Shown piece by piece: positions 1 to 11,759 of a DNA stretch of 64,000 bases (its first letter is position 1; every line of letters starts with the position of its first letter). Source of the stretch: Megascapheus bottae (Eukaryota > Chordata > Mammalia > Rodentia > Geomyidae). The notes under the pieces were generated by a model. The model made no database searches. It was not told the origin of the DNA and was given only the letters and a program-made list of their open reading frames with translations. The position numbers and the translations under genes are program-made. Location: the NCBI GenBank assembly GCA_024803745.1, contig JANJXV010000193.1, forward strand, positions 1,054,001 to 1,118,000, in the 5' to 3' direction.

Positions 1-112
1 TCACAATTTAATTTCAGGTACTTAGGATGCTCAGGGTTTAGGATCACAGGTCAAAGCCAACCAGGGCCCTACAGTGTGTGAGATCAAACTCTGTGAACAT
101 ACAATGACTGTA
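1..112 (+). mobile_element. B1-like SINE fragment
   Basis: TACTTAGGATGCTCAGGG and GGATCACAGGTCAAAGCCA correspond to the B1/Alu left half. Cut by the window start; complete start at 39,078. Confidence 0.7.
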
Positions 113-127
113 AGAGGAATCTCACTG

Positions 128-332
128 CCTGGGAATGTAGCCTAATGGTAGAGTGCTCACCTAGAATGCATGAAGACCTAGGTTCTATTCACCGGTACCG
201 CATACTCAGAATAAAAGCTAGAAGTGGCGCTGTGTCTCAAGAGGCAGAGCACTCACCTTGGGCAAGCGAGTCCAATGAAAATGTCTAGGCCCTGAGTCCA
301 AGCCGTAGGAGTGGCAAAAAGAAAAAAAAAAG
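128..332 (+). mobile_element. IDL-Geo SINE
   Basis: The tRNA-Ala-like head (TAGCCTAATGGTAGAGTGCTC, then GGTTCTATTC as B box) joins a right monomer (AGAAGTGGCGCTGTGTCTCAAG ... CTGAGTCCAAGCC) and an A-rich tail. This is the IDL-Geo arrangement known from geomyoid rodents. Confidence 0.85.
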
Positions 333-431
333 AGCAATCTTACTTAAGTAACAAGGAATGTACCCTATATTTATACAGACTGAAAAATTCATTAAGAAAT
401 TAGAAAATATGTATAAAGTGCATAATTTCTT

Positions 432-530
432 TTGTGTGTTGGCACTGGGTCTTCAACTGAGTGCTTCAGCTCTATCCCTGACCTTTTCTGCTCAAGGCTA
501 GCACTGTACCAATGCAGCCCCAAATCAACT
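432..530 (-). mobile_element. Geo monomer fragment
   Basis: Reverse complement of the right monomer only (CTCAAGGCTAGCACTGTACCA). Decayed. Confidence 0.55.
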
Positions 531-744
531 ATCTTCAATTGAGATATAAGCGATGAATATTTCAGGGTGCTTCATGAAAAACATTTTTATAAATTGAAAC
601 TTTCAACACAGTCTTATTTTAGTATGAATGTTGAGATGGGAAGAGACAGAAAAAGTGAAATGTTTCCTGATCGCCATAGAGAAGAGACTCAGCAGAACCA
701 CTGTGGTCTGCAGGCTTCTTTGTGAGTTTTGTTTGCTTGTTTGA

Positions 745-955
745 TTTTTGTCAATTGTGGGTCTTGAACGCTGGGCCTGGGCACTGTCCCTGAGCTCTTC
801 AGCTCAAGGCTAGTGCTTTAATCTGTGAGCCACAGTGCCACTTCTGGTTTTTCTGGCAGTTAACTGGGTACTTTGGCTGGCTTTAAACTTTGATTCTCAG
901 ATCTTAGCCTCCTGAGTAGCTAAGATTATAGGTGTGAGGTACCATCACCAGGCTG
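745..955 (-). mobile_element. B1-like/Geo composite SINE
   Basis: The Geo half (GCACTGTCCCTGAGCTCTTC) is followed by the B1-like half (CTCAGATCTTAGCCTCCTGAG) in reverse complement. Confidence 0.85.
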
Positions 956-1317
956 CTGCTCTGTTACTATGCAGGTTCTGGATCAAGAACTTCAAGTTCT
1001 TACTTCAATTTTTTTTTCTCTTGCCTGATACTCTGCCATTTGAACGAAGCCCCAGTTCCTGGTCTTTGTTGGTTAATGAGAGATAGTATGATTTTCTAAT
1101 ATTTAGAGCAACGATTATAAAACCCAGCATTTTACTTACTTGAATAAATTAAGAGACAGGACCTAGTGAGATGGAAAACAAAATTTTTTTTCAAGTTGCT
1201 ATCCTGTTCTAATGCATAAGTCTGGCTATTTTGCTTACACACAAATATGTATTTTACCACTTTCTACTTTATTTTTGCTTAGCTTAAAACCACCACTGCC
1301 ATTTCATAGATTTTGTT

Positions 1318-1590
1318 GTTGTTGTTTGCGGTGCTTGAACTCTGTGCCTGGGCTGTTCCTCAGATCTTCAGTTCAATGCCAGTGCTCTACTACTTTTGAT
1401 TTGGCCAGTCCTGGGCTTGAACTCAGGGACTGAGCACTGTCCTTATATTTTCTCAAGGCTAGTCCTCTACCACTTCAGCCTCAGCACCACTTCCAGCATT
1501 TTTCTATGTATGTGATATTGAGGAATTGAACCCAGGTCTTCGTGCATGCTAGGCAAGCACTCTACCACTAGGCCAAACTCCCAGCCCAAA
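1318..1590 (-). mobile_element. IDL-Geo SINE beside a Geo fragment
   Basis: A partial Geo piece (1,320-1,399) abuts a full-length IDL-Geo (1,400-1,588) ending at CTACCACTAGGCCAAACTCCCAG. Confidence 0.82.
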
Positions 1591-1637
1591 ATTATTCATC
1601 ATTACTATTAGCTATCTTCTTTTTTTATTATTGATTC

Positions 1638-1852
1638 GTCATGGTGCTTGGACTTTGGGCCTGGACTGTCCCTGACCTCTTCAGCTCAAGGCTAGCGCTC
1701 TTCCTCTACAGCTCCATTTTTGGTTTCTGGTGGTTAATTGGTGATGTAAGTCTCACGAACATATGTGTCCAGGCTGGCTTTGGGCTTTGAACCAAGATCC
1801 TCCAATCTCAGCCTCCATAGTAGGTAGAATTACACGCTTCAGCCAGCAGTGC
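1638..1852 (-). mobile_element. B1-like/Geo composite SINE
   Basis: GGCTAGCGCTCTTCCTCTAC then CCTCCAATCTCAGCCTCCAT in reverse complement. Followed by a (TC)n tract. Confidence 0.82.
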
Positions 1853-1864
1853 CTGACTGTTTGA

Positions 1865-2076
<212 letters not shown>

Positions 2077-2077
2077 T

Positions 2078-2368
2078 TGTAAGACTTTAATTGTGCACCT
2101 GGGCAGTGTCCCTGGGCTCTTCAGCTCAAGGCTACAACCTTAAACACCTTGAGCCACAGTGTCACTTCTGGTTTTCTGATGCTTAAGTGGAAGTAACAGT
2201 TTCATGGACTTTAGTGTCTGGCCTGGCTTTGAACTGTGATCCTCAGAACCCAACCTTCTGAGATCATTTCCAGCTTTCTTTTTTTGGTGTAAGTGGTACA
2301 GAGTAATTGAACACAGGGCTTTGTTCATACTAGGGCAAGCAAACTACCACTAGTGTGCACTCCAGCCT
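2078..2368 (-). mobile_element. B1-like/Geo SINE and IDL head
   Basis: The Geo and B1-like halves lie at 2,085-2,270. A separate tRNA-like head follows to 2,368 (GGGCAAGCAAACTACCACTA). Confidence 0.75.
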
Positions 2369-2401
2369 TAGATAAGGGCTTTCTTTTTCTTTTTCTTTTT
2401 T

Positions 2402-2725
2402 TCACTCATGGGGCTTGAACTCTGGGCCTGGATGTTTACTTTAAGCTCTTCAGCTCAAGGCAAGAGCTCTACCACTTGAGGCACATTGTCATTTTGAATT
2501 TTCTGGATTATTTGGAAATAAGATTCTCACAGATTTTTATGCCTGGGCCGTCTTTGAACCTTGATCCTCCAGGGTAGCTAGGATTACCAGGGTGAGCCAC
2601 CAGTCATGGGCATTAAATTATTATTTTTTGCATGTCCTATGGCTTCAACTCATGGCCAGAGCACTGTCCTAGGGCTTGCTCAAGGATAGCACTTTACTTC
2701 AGCCAGCCAACTCCCGGTCCAAATA
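2402..2725 (-). mobile_element. B1-like/Geo SINE plus Geo fragment
   Basis: A composite SINE to 2,615 (GGGTAGCTAGGATTACCAGG), then an older Geo-like piece (2,625-2,720). Confidence 0.72.
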
Positions 2726-2868
2726 GGCCACTCTTGAAGCTAGAATTACAGAGATCTGCCATAATACTGGCATGTCGTTATCTAAGTATATAATTTTTCT
2801 TCTATTTTTGATGGCTTTTCCTTAGTGTACATATTTCCTACATATTTTATGGAAAACTTCCTTCCCAC

Positions 2869-3071
2869 TGGGGCCATAAGTTAAGCCTAGTGGAAGAGTT
2901 CTTGCCGAGCATGAATGAAGACCCAAGTTCAATTCCTCAGCACAACATAGATAAAAAAAGATAAAAGTGGTGCTGTGGCACATGTGATAGAACTTGCGCC
3001 TTAAGAATAAACAAAAACAAAAACAACGATCGTGCTCAGGTCCTGAGTCTAAGCCCAGTACTGGCAAAAAA
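2869..3071 (+). mobile_element. IDL-Geo SINE
   Basis: Head AAGCCTAGTGGAAGAGTTCTTG, B box AGTTCAATTCC, right monomer and (CAAAAA) tail at 3,011-3,030 and 3,064-3,072. Confidence 0.8.
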
Positions 3072-3099
3072 AAATTCTGCCCAAAGTAGACATTTAAAC

Positions 3100-3240
3100 T
3101 CATTGTACTTTTCAAAAAATTTGTTGTCAAGGTGATATACAAAGAGATTGCTGTTACATATGTAATGAGTACATTTCTTGTAAAAACTGTTTCCCCCTTC
3201 CCCCTTTTCTTTTTCCCTTCCCCCCAAGTCATAAATTTCA
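3100..3240 (-). mobile_element. Possible very old L1 3' UTR piece, copy A
   Basis: The order of an ATATACAA..., GTTACATATGTAATGAGTAC and a C-rich TTCCCCC block resembles 35,548-35,690 and the C-rich block of the younger L1 3' UTRs. Short and weak. Counterpart 42,172-42,305. Confidence 0.35.
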
Positions 3241-3540
3241 TTTACAACAAATATGTATGTATTTTCATTCCTGAAAAAAATAGTTTAAAATGTGTTCAAA
3301 TAAATGATGTAGGTTGATATATTTATCAAAATGGATTACTTGAACTCTAAAATAAACATTCTAGGTAATTTTTCTCATAAAATTGTAGTAATGCTATAAA
3401 AATAATAAAAAAGGAATTTTAGTTATTAATTTCTTATGTTTTACCTTTAACATTATTACACTAAGCATACTGTTTATGCTATTAATACAGACAGCATGAA
3501 ATATGATTATGTAAAAAAATTAAATGATTAAAAATAGTAA
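3241..3540. other. AT-rich sequence, nothing recognised
   Basis: Low GC, many short A and T runs, no open frame of interest. Confidence 0.5.
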
Positions 3541-3544
3541 GGTT

Positions 3545-3845
3545 GGGGGCCAGTAGTTTGGCTTGGTGGCACACACTCTGGACTGGCAAAAAAGAAGTAG
3601 GGTTAGATAAAACAGATTTATTTCCAAATGTGTGGAAAATGGTATGATTTCTTGTTTCGCTAGTCCTGGGGCTTGAACTGAGGGACCAGGAACTGTCCTT
3701 GGCCACATTTGTTCAAGGGTGGCACTCTTACACCTGAGCCACAGTGCCCCATCTGCTTTTTCTGTGTATGCAGTGCCGAGGAATTGAATCAAGGTCTTCT
3801 TGTATACTAGGCGAGCACTCTACAACTAGGCCACATTCAAAGCCA
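3545..3845 (-). mobile_element. Decayed SINE head and IDL-Geo
   Basis: A short plus-strand remnant at 3,545-3,595 (GGGGCCAGTAGTTTGG) and a minus IDL-Geo at 3,652-3,842 (GGCGAGCACTCTACAACTAGG). Confidence 0.72.
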
Positions 3846-4294
3846 AAGTAGATTTTTGATGCTATTGTGGAGTTTTAATTTTCTTAAATATTTGTACAAA
3901 GCACAATGGATATATAAACAGACTTGAACTCACAGAACAGAGTCCCACATAATATTACAGTTACTCTGGCACTTCTCCCGATTGACAAAACACATTTCCA
4001 GGCATCTGCTCTGTCCTTAAGCTTTGGTAGCTGACTTCTCTTTCCATGGATGCCTGGCCTGGATTCCTGGTGATTCCATGCATTTCATAGTTCCCTGTAT
4101 ATCCAGTAAGGTTGTCTTCTATGGGACCAGACCTGTCTGGTTTTTGGCCCACCCAGGACCTATGTGTCTGAGGTCTCACATTATAAGTGGAAAATAAAAC
4201 ACAGTATAATAAGCACTGAAGAACTGCACACCATAATATTAACAATGAGAGTTTAATAGTTAGCAAAGTAAATACAATGAATACTTGACAAGAA
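3846..4294. other. Unassigned sequence next to relic
   Basis: No SINE. The minus strand is open at 3,961-4,305 but hydrophobic and without motif; probably downstream of the 4,295-4,990 relic. Confidence 0.35.
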
Positions 4295-4990
4295 TCATGA
4301 GACAAGATAAAGAGATGTCTTTTTAGGAAGGGGACAGGGAAGCTCTAAATCCAGACTGGCCTCCAAGTTGCCTTCAGACAGTAATTCTCCTTCAGAGTCC
4401 TCAGAAGGGTCTCCTTCCTCATGAGAAACAGAATGTCCTTCCTGAGTTAAGAGGGGGATGGATTCTGGTTTGTCGAATGGAGATTGAGCCTCTTTCAGTG
4501 AGATGGATGGGTCTGGATATTCTGTGAGGATGGATTCATTTTCCTCCAATGAATCCATTATTGAGAGTACACTTGCTGCTTCCCATGGGGACATTTTCCA
4601 TGAGCCCAGCGTGTGCCCCTTCAGCTTGCACAATAAGTGGAGTGTTACTCTGACTCAGATGGACTGACACTGGGTGGAGTGTGAAAGGAAACGGAAGGAA
4701 ATCTGGCTGCTCTTTTTCTTCCTCCATAGTATCTGCAGGTTCAACTGTGTCACACATGGGGTTCAGAGCAAAAGGTATATCCACAGGACTCTAAACCTGT
4801 TTGGTAATTTCTACAGAAGGCCCATGGTTTCTGGAGTGCAGTGATGATTCTCAGTCTCCATCAGTCACCAGCTCCATTGGTGGGTTTTTCATCCGGAGTT
4901 CAGGATAAGCTCTTCCACGATGACCCAAACCTAAGAATGGAAATAGGTACAGAGTGTACAGAGTGGACTCTGCAAGTTGAAGTGTCACTC
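4295..4990 (-). pseudogene. Coding-like relic of unknown family, copy A
   Basis: On the minus strand a protein-like reading runs from about 4,990 to 4,296: LGHRGRAYPELRMKNPP, then DTVEPADTMEEEKEQPDFLP, then after one frame change near 4,585 an acidic tail with EEGDPSEDSEGELLSEGN. Two stops (TGA near 4,861 and TAG near 4,794) and the frame change make it a pseudogene if it is coding at all. Composition is rich in Glu, Pro and Ser with no repeat character. I do not recognise the family. The plus strand of 4,841-5,059 is also open, so the strand is not certain. Confidence 0.35.
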
Positions 4991-5059
4991 AACTTCCATG
5001 AGTATCTAATGGAGGAACCTGTAGAACTGGAGTTTGGTCTGAACACTGAGGAGGTGTAG

Positions 5060-5711
5060 GGTCTTTCTAATGAGTGCTTATTCCCGAGTCCTTTCAGAGG
5101 ACAGACATTACCTGGCTGACACCAGCCATAAAGGGCATTTTGTCAAGCTCTGTAGAAGTAAGGGCCAACCAATATCTAGACCACATGGGCTTCCTACTCA
5201 CAGGTTCTGAGGCACCCACACCAGGACTTCTACTTTTTCTTGGTCTTACTGGTCGCACATTCCTCCAGCTGGTCAAAAAGTATGTGTTTAGAAGAGCAGG
5301 TCCAAAGCCGGCATGTGGAGCCTCATATAGAGCTTGAGTTGTGTCAGGGTGTGGCAGTTCTTGAACTCATAGAAATCACTCGGGTAGAAGTCCATTCACA
5401 TCGTATAGATGGAACAAATGATGCTGTGGGCACATTCGGTACAAGGAAAGTGAGAGCCCTCTCTCTCCATCCTGAGCCTTTTACCAAAGCTGCTTTCTTG
5501 CAGGACTCTAATGCTGTGGCTGTCCTGCAGAGATGTGCACTTATGTGCTGGGAGGGGGGTAAGAGACACTCGAGAACAGGATGACTTTTACACCCCACTT
5601 CCAGAAGCTTCTGAGAGAGGCCTCTATGCATCTGTCCAAAGTAAACGCACCTTAAATTAACTAAGTAAATGCTCTAAATAAATCAATAAGTGAATGCTCT
5701 AAATAAAGAAC
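5060..5711. other. Unassigned sequence, GC-moderate, copy A
   Basis: Non-repeat sequence with short open frames on both strands (plus 5,240-5,584, minus 5,344-5,631) and an AATAAA-type cluster at 5,675-5,705 on the plus strand. It may be part of the same relic as 4,295-4,990. No recognisable domain. Confidence 0.3.
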
Positions 5712-5930
5712 TAAATGCTCATTCCTCTAATCTTAGCCACCCAGCAGGCTGAGCTCTGAAGATCACAGTGGAAAGCCAGTCTAGTCAGTAAAATTCTAAA
5801 GGCACTTGTCTTCAATTAGGCAGCAAAAAGCCAGAACTTGACCTATGACTCAAATGGTACAGTGCTAATTTTTGAACACCAAAGGAATGGTATTTAGACC
5901 TGGGTTCAGGTTCAAGTGGCAGCACTGGAC
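5712..5930 (+). mobile_element. B1-like/Geo composite SINE
   Basis: CCTCTAATCTTAGCCACCCAG is the B1-like start and CAGAACTTGACCTATGACTC the Geo half. Strongly decayed. Confidence 0.65.
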
Positions 5931-6696
5931 CACACACCAAAATGTAAATGCTTTCAGGTTCTAACAGGCAAAGCTATCACAATCCCTCCCTGATGGCTCA
6001 AAAGTGATTCAGCCCCCAGCTTTTCCTCTGACGCCAGTATATCACAGGCCTGCGCCATTAGTACTGACACCTCATTTCTTACTGGGAAATGGGATTTCCT
6101 AGGATGTCACCTAGGTGAGGGCTGCAGTTGGGAGCCACTTACTCATGCCTGAAATCCAACTTCTCAGTAAGCACACTGTTGAGACTCCAGTAGCTTGTGA
6201 GGGAAATGAAATGGCATGGTGTCCCAGTCATAATGAAGTAGTTTGTGCACTTGTATCATGCTTAGCTCCCCTGTGAACACCCCAGTGAACCAAACAGGCT
6301 CAGAGAGGAGCCAAGTATTCCAAGGCTTGGCCAGGAGGGGTGAGCAAACCTGGGTTTGGGGGGGAACACTCACTTTTTCAAGAGAATTTCCAGCAACTAC
6401 TACATTGTCCTCCACTATTTGAAATTGTGCAGGAAGTTTCCCACATAAAAGAGATCACCTTTCTGGTAGGCAGCGATCAGCTTTGTCAGCAGCATCTCCA
6501 ACAGGCCTTCCTCCAGGATCCATTGGTTACAAGGCTCATTCAGAGTCTGAGCTGACTTACCATCACATTATGTTGGCAAAAGAGTGGATATTTCAAACGT
6601 AGGAATGGGACCACACTTCACACTGAGGAATTGGAATAGAGTAGATTGGAAATGACACACTCTAATCTCAGTATAGTCACTTGAAAGTACACAAGA
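5930..6696. other. No gene recognised, copy A
   Basis: Mostly unique sequence between a SINE and the inverted-repeat arm. Short open frames occur on both strands without a recognisable motif, and decayed SINE-like words appear near 6,130-6,180. The counterpart is 44,981-45,748. Confidence 0.4.
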
Positions 6697-7317
6697 AGGT
6701 TGTAGTGTGTGGGCAGGATGATGGGTTCAAATAGGTTTCCTCTCAATATACCTCATCTGAGTTGCCCTGGAGTTTCCTGGCTTTCTTCCTAGAGCAATGC
6801 CTCATATACGGGAATTTTGGCTTGGCACTGGTCCAGAATCTACTTCTTCAAGTGAGAGATCCATATCTCTCATGCCTGAGATCCGAGCCTCCTGACCATT
6901 GGCAACAGCACAGCAACATCTTTCTTCTTCCTGAGCCACAGGCCAAGGGAGCTGGCTTTAGCTGGTTGTCACATGCAGTGGCTTGGTTACCAGGGTTCCA
7001 TATTCTGTTCCATTGTGAGGGAGGTAGGGTCACCTTTCAAGGCCCAATGACCAAAGCTCCTTGCTCACAGAACACCTCCCCAAAGACATACTGGAGGCTG
7101 AATCTCCCTTCCCACCTCACATATGGATGTAATAAACAGCACACCTTTTTGTTCAAATCCCAAGTCATTAACTAGGCGTAAGTGCTAGCCTGGTCTCAGG
7201 CTCAAGGAGCCTTTCTTAGGTAAGATCCAAACTTAACTGTCACTATTCCCCTTACCCTTCACAAGACATTTTGCTTCACAGTGCCTTCTCAGCTTGCATT
7301 TTGCCTCTTGCACATTT

Positions 7318-7502
7318 TCTTTGCTAGTCCTGGGACTTGACCTCAGAGCCTGACCATTGTTCTTAGGCTTTCTTTAGGCTATAGCTGTCCCACCAAGCCA
7401 CAGCACCACTTCCAGCGTTTTCTATGTATATAGTACTCCAGAATAACCAGAGTTTTTGTGTGGTAGCCAAGCACTCTACAAATAGATGAAACACCCAGTC
7501 CA
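7318..7502 (-). mobile_element. IDL-Geo SINE
   Basis: Geo half then head GTGTGGTAGCCAAGCACTC. Present inverted at about 27,345-27,540, so older than the inverted duplication. Confidence 0.78.
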
Positions 7503-7737
7503 TCTTGCACATATTATTCACCTCAATCTACTATGACGTTGTTAGGTTTCTGTATCCTAATCTATTTTTCTTCCTGATGAATATCTGTGCTGTCATCTGT
7601 AAAAATGCAAGTGGGAAAATCACAGAAGCATTGGTGACATAAAAAAAAGTCTTACAGACATAGATAAGTGTTCATTCTTTGTAGGAGAAAGGATATTTTG
7701 ATATGATGATGATGACTATTTATAAATACTTTATCTG

Positions 7738-7950
7738 GGTTTAGAGTTTGGCCCAGTGGTAGAGTGCTTGCCTAGCATCCATGAAGATCCAGGTTTGAGT
7801 CCTTAATATCACACAGATATAAAAATCCATATGGCAATGTGGCTCAAGTGGCAGAGGGCTAGACTTGGGAAAAGCCAAGAGCAGTGCTCAGGCCCTGAGT
7901 TCAAGCCCCAGGAATGGCAGAAAAAAACAAAAGAAAAGAAAAGAAAAGAA
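7738..7950 (+). mobile_element. IDL-Geo SINE with (AAAAG)n tail
   Basis: GGCCCAGTGGTAGAGTGCTT, CTGAGTTCAAGCCCCAGG, then an AAAAG repeat at 7,928-7,950. Inverted counterpart at 26,918-27,110. Confidence 0.85.
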
Positions 7951-8123
7951 ATGTGCTTTTTACAAGTTATTCACTCACAGCATTTGCCTCTGAATTCTTC
8001 GCTTCTGCATCTTGTGACTTATCCCTTTCCCTCAATGTAGACAAGAAAATCAGATTTTATTACTTGCTATCCTTTGTCCAATCTTTGGATATTAATTCAA
8101 AATACAATATTGCCTGAGATATT

Positions 8124-8176
8124 GTGTGTGTGCATGTGTGTGTGTATTTGCGAATGTGTGCATGCACACATGTGTA
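8124..8176. repeat. (TG)n-rich tract
   Basis: TGTGTG with CATG interruptions. Counterpart 47,178-47,230. Confidence 0.9.
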
Positions 8177-8177
8177 C

Positions 8178-8570
8178 AGGGTTTAGGGCTTACTCATAGG
8201 GCCTGTGTGATAACCCTCAGCATCTTTTCCTCAAAGGTATTGGTCTTTCACTTCTAGCTTATTATAGCTAATTGGAGTTGAGAGATTCACTCAATTTCTT
8301 GCCCTGTGCATTGGAACCCAGTGCTGGGTTCTCATATTGTTAATTGTAGCTATAGAGAAGCCTGAGGTCTGGGGATCCTCGTTAGAATCCAGCCCCTGAA
8401 AGAAAGTCACTGATAGAAATCTTTATCTTCAGTTAAGCACGAATAAATAAGGCAAAAGTGGAACTGTGGCTCAGTTCCTCTTGTAGCAGCCATGAGAAAA
8501 TTAGTAATTGGCAGCACCTGGTCCCTGAGAGAAATCCTTAGCACCGGTTCAAAAAAAGAAAGAAAATAAT
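8178..8570. mobile_element. Two decayed SINE fragments
   Basis: A minus B1-like/Geo remnant (8,178-8,370) and a plus Geo remnant (8,442-8,570, AAAGTGGAACTGTGGCTCAG). Low similarity. Counterpart 47,232-47,624. Confidence 0.45.
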
Positions 8571-9007
8571 GAAAAAAATTAAAACTTGCTGAGGAATCCA
8601 TAAGGATAAACGTGCCTGTGAATAATCTTGTCATTTCAGATTCCCTCAAGAGCTTAGGTCTCTCTGTATTTTATCAAGTTTTTTTTAAAGATATTTACAT
8701 ATTTTCTATCTTTCTTAAACAGAGATAGCCATCCACAAAACACAAACACAAACTCTCACACAGTACACCACCCACCCATAAGTGTCTGGCTATGTATATA
8801 TGTATAGTCATATGTATTGATCTGTCTCTCTATACTAATATATAAATGCATAAACATATATATTTAGACAAACAGGAAACATACATAGATAGGTCTCACG
8901 CGTTTCCAGATTTTGTGCAAGTCTTCTGAGTGCAACTTATCATTGTATTGTTTGTCAAGATAGAGTCCCTCTAACTTTTGGCCAGCTTCTTGTCCTTTGA
9001 TACTTTT
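8571..9007. other. AT-rich sequence, nothing recognised
   Basis: Contains TATATA/CACACA-like low-complexity words at 8,740-8,870. Confidence 0.45.
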
Positions 9008-9200
9008 TTCTGCCAGTCCTGGGTTTTGAACGCTAGGCCTGGATGCTGTCACTGAGCTTGAGCTTCTTGCATTCAGTAGTTTATTGCAGATAAGAGTCTC
9101 ATGGAGTTTCTTTCCTGGGCTGGCTTTGAATTGTGATCCTCAGATCTCAAACTCCTGAGTAGCTAGGATGACAGTCTTGAGCTACCAGTACCTCGTTCCT
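9008..9200 (-). mobile_element. B1-like/Geo composite SINE
   Basis: CAGTCCTGGGTTTTGAACG then CAGATCTCAAACTCCTGAG. Confidence 0.8.
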
Positions 9201-10055
9201 TTGCCTCTTTTACCCTTTTTTTTGGCCCCACCACAGCCATGGTATCTACCTTCCTATGTTCTCTCCACCTGCCCCCAGACAGGGGTCTGACAGATGCTTT
9301 CCACCCACTTATTCATGTCCTCCTCTGTATTGGTTGACAGCTAAGTCATGCACTCACTTGTCTGGATGCCAAACACAAAGCCATGTGATTGTTTCTCAGT
9401 CTGGAACATCCTATCAGATTTATAGCACCACAGAGGGTCAGGTTGATGCTCCTCCAGGGCTTCTTAAATTGTTCTCATATTAATCCACAACACGTTTGTC
9501 ATCACTTGTCCAGCTAATTCATGGACTAAAGCAGCATTCCCTACAAACTTAGATCCCAATACCATGAGGACACTCAAGGGTGCATTAGGAGTGTGACCTG
9601 CAGGTGGATGTGAGCCTGTCTAAGTTGGAGGGGATTTCTCCACCACAGGAAATGGAATACAAATTTAGAATCTGCTTTCATGAGGTGACAATCTCTGGCA
9701 GATGTTCTTATCAAATGTGGCACTGCCTACTTCCAGCTTAAAACATGGGTTGACGACCCAGCATAACAGAGAATGTATTCACCCCGGCCCAACATATAGG
9801 CTGGGACCCTGAACTTTCAGGTAGCATTTGGCTTTGAAGGTCATGAGATCTTAGTCTACAAATGATGAGCCCCCTCCCGTGAGGCATAGCAAATGGAGCC
9901 AAAGTGCAACCCAGTTAAGCACCAGATCAAGCTTCCCTTCTTCAGTAGGGTATGGTTTGAAAACTGTGCATAGCTTCTGTTTGAAGCCAGTCCAGAAAGG
10001 AAAGTCCATGAAACTCTCATTTCCAGTTAACTGCCAAGGGGGTGGGGGAAGTCAC

Positions 10056-10220
10056 AGGCTGGGGGATGCACAGGATGATCCATGGGCCCTGTGCAACTAC
10101 TGGGTCACCCCCTTCTGCATCTCAGCCTTTGGATTTGAGCTCTGTGATCGTCAAGATGTGCACAGTCTGTACTCTGGCTGGCAGAAGAAAGGACCCTGGG
10201 AAGACAATTGTAGACCCTTT
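10056..10220 (+). other. Exon-like open segment, copy A
   Basis: This is the counterpart of 49,694-49,856 in copy B: acceptor-like CACAG, an open frame with QDDPWALC and FGFELCDRQDV, and donor-like TTT/GTGAGTG. The fragment lies 20 bp from the deletion breakpoint in this copy. The family is not recognised. Confidence 0.25.
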
Positions 10221-10397
10221 GTGAGTGTAGGAAGGGGTAGGCTGGACACCCAGTCCAAGAGGAGCTAAAACTGGAGTCGAGGGGTGTGCAAGGAGTGGGT
10301 GTGAGGGTTGTGGGCAGTCACAGTCACGGCAGAGGTGGCTCTGTGGGGTGAGTGCCTCCCTGCAGGCACAGTACTGGACATATCAGAGATCCACATG

Positions 10398-10515
10398 AAA
10401 AGGAAAAGCTGGAAATGGCACTATGGTTCAAATGGTAGAGCATCAACCTTGAGCAAAAGAGCTCAGGGACAGTACCCAGGACCTGAGTTCAAGCCTCATT
10501 ACTGTAAAAGAAAAA
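10398..10515 (+). mobile_element. Geo monomer
   Basis: GGCACTATGGTTCAAATGG, GAGCTCAGGGACAGTACCC, A-rich tail. Confidence 0.8.
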
Positions 10516-11759
10516 GAACCAGGACTATGAGAGGGAACCTGGTACTCTCTTGGTCTAATCAGACACAAGAAGAGGCCGGGATTGGCTGTGGAAAAACACA
10601 GAGAACATCTTCCCCCAGCTCATCCTGTCCTGCATGCTGGGGCAGCCATGTAACTAGGGCTACGGTGAGATCATCTTCACCCCTGCGCTGCCATCTGAAT
10701 TGTAGGCCTCTGTCCTGGCATGGGGTGTCCTGATGGCTGAGCAGGTGCCCTAACCCTAGATGGAGAGCAGCCACTGACTGTGGTAGCTAAGGAGAGATCT
10801 GTTCCATAGGTATCAGGCCATCCAGCATGGGAGCCATAACCACCCCTCACCCACGTAGAGGCCAATGGTTCTCCAGGTGCTACTAACATTGCCCCACCCC
10901 TAGCTCTGGGTACACGTGACATTCCCTCCACAAGGAGCAGGACTAAGTGAAGGATCAGGAAGCTGCCTATGGGCTTCAGATGATGGCCAGGCTGGCACTA
11001 CAGATGGCCTCACTCTGTCACCCCCTTCCCCTGCCTCCATCATTCCTCCATCATGCCTCTCTACCTCCCACACATTAACCTTGGAAACAAATGAACTGGG
11101 CTCTCATCATTCCTCTCATCTCTTCACCCACCTTGCCATGCGTCCATCCCTCTGTCACTTCCACCCCACACACATCCCAACACCAGCCACCCTGTAGCTT
11201 ATGAGGATCCCAGAGGAAGCTCTTGGTGAAGGGCTTGTGACCACAAAACAGTTACTATCACCCGCTCCGGCCTCATCCACCACAGAATAAGAACAGCCAA
11301 GCAGGCACACACTGCAGCAGAGTTGCTCTGCTGCCACCCTGATTCCTTCATGGCCAGGACTTGGCTCTCCTCAGCCTACCAGCTCAGTAACCAGAACATT
11401 GTGCTTTCACAGAGCCATGGCTTCCAGTCTCCATGGACACAATGACATCAAGGTGATGCCAACTTCCCCATCTCTATATAGTTCTAACTATGGGATGGGA
11501 GCTGAGGTTCTCTTCTGTGACTCCATCCGCTAAGAGGCTCATGCAGATTTCTATCCTTTGCTCATCATGGTGACTCTTTGGTTAACAAGTCACTGCTGGG
11601 CTTCCAGTTCACCACATATAGAACCCATACTCCAACACTTTTCTTAGAAGGACTGATGACTTTTAAATATTCTCTAGTTTTAAATTTCTAGTTCCTTCTC
11701 TCTTTCATTTATTATTTCCCTTCCTCACATACTTCCCTTTTTTTACCTTCCTTCTTTCA

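Larger units (their letters stand above)
6697..8058 (+). repeat. Inverted repeat arm, copy A side
   Basis: This arm is present again in reverse complement at 26,790-28,163, including the two IDL-Geo SINEs inside it and the segment between them. The direct counterpart in copy B is about 45,749-47,112. Identity to the inverted arm is visibly lower, roughly 85-90 percent by eye, than between copies A and B, so the inverted duplication is older than the tandem one. Confidence 0.88.

Noticed and set aside
128..200. tRNA gene
   Set aside because: The tRNA-like segments are the heads of IDL-Geo SINEs: they are repeated dozens of times, diverged, followed by the Geo monomer and an A tail, and do not fold as a clean tRNA.
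6762..7175. 137-codon plus-strand protein
   Set aside because: The inverted and copy B counterparts do not keep a consistent frame, and no motif is visible; the minus strand of the same DNA reads equally well.
9879..10268. 129-codon plus-strand frame
   Set aside because: It spans the 582-bp deletion joint of copy A; copy B, with the complete sequence, breaks it. Only the part after 10,056 remains of interest.
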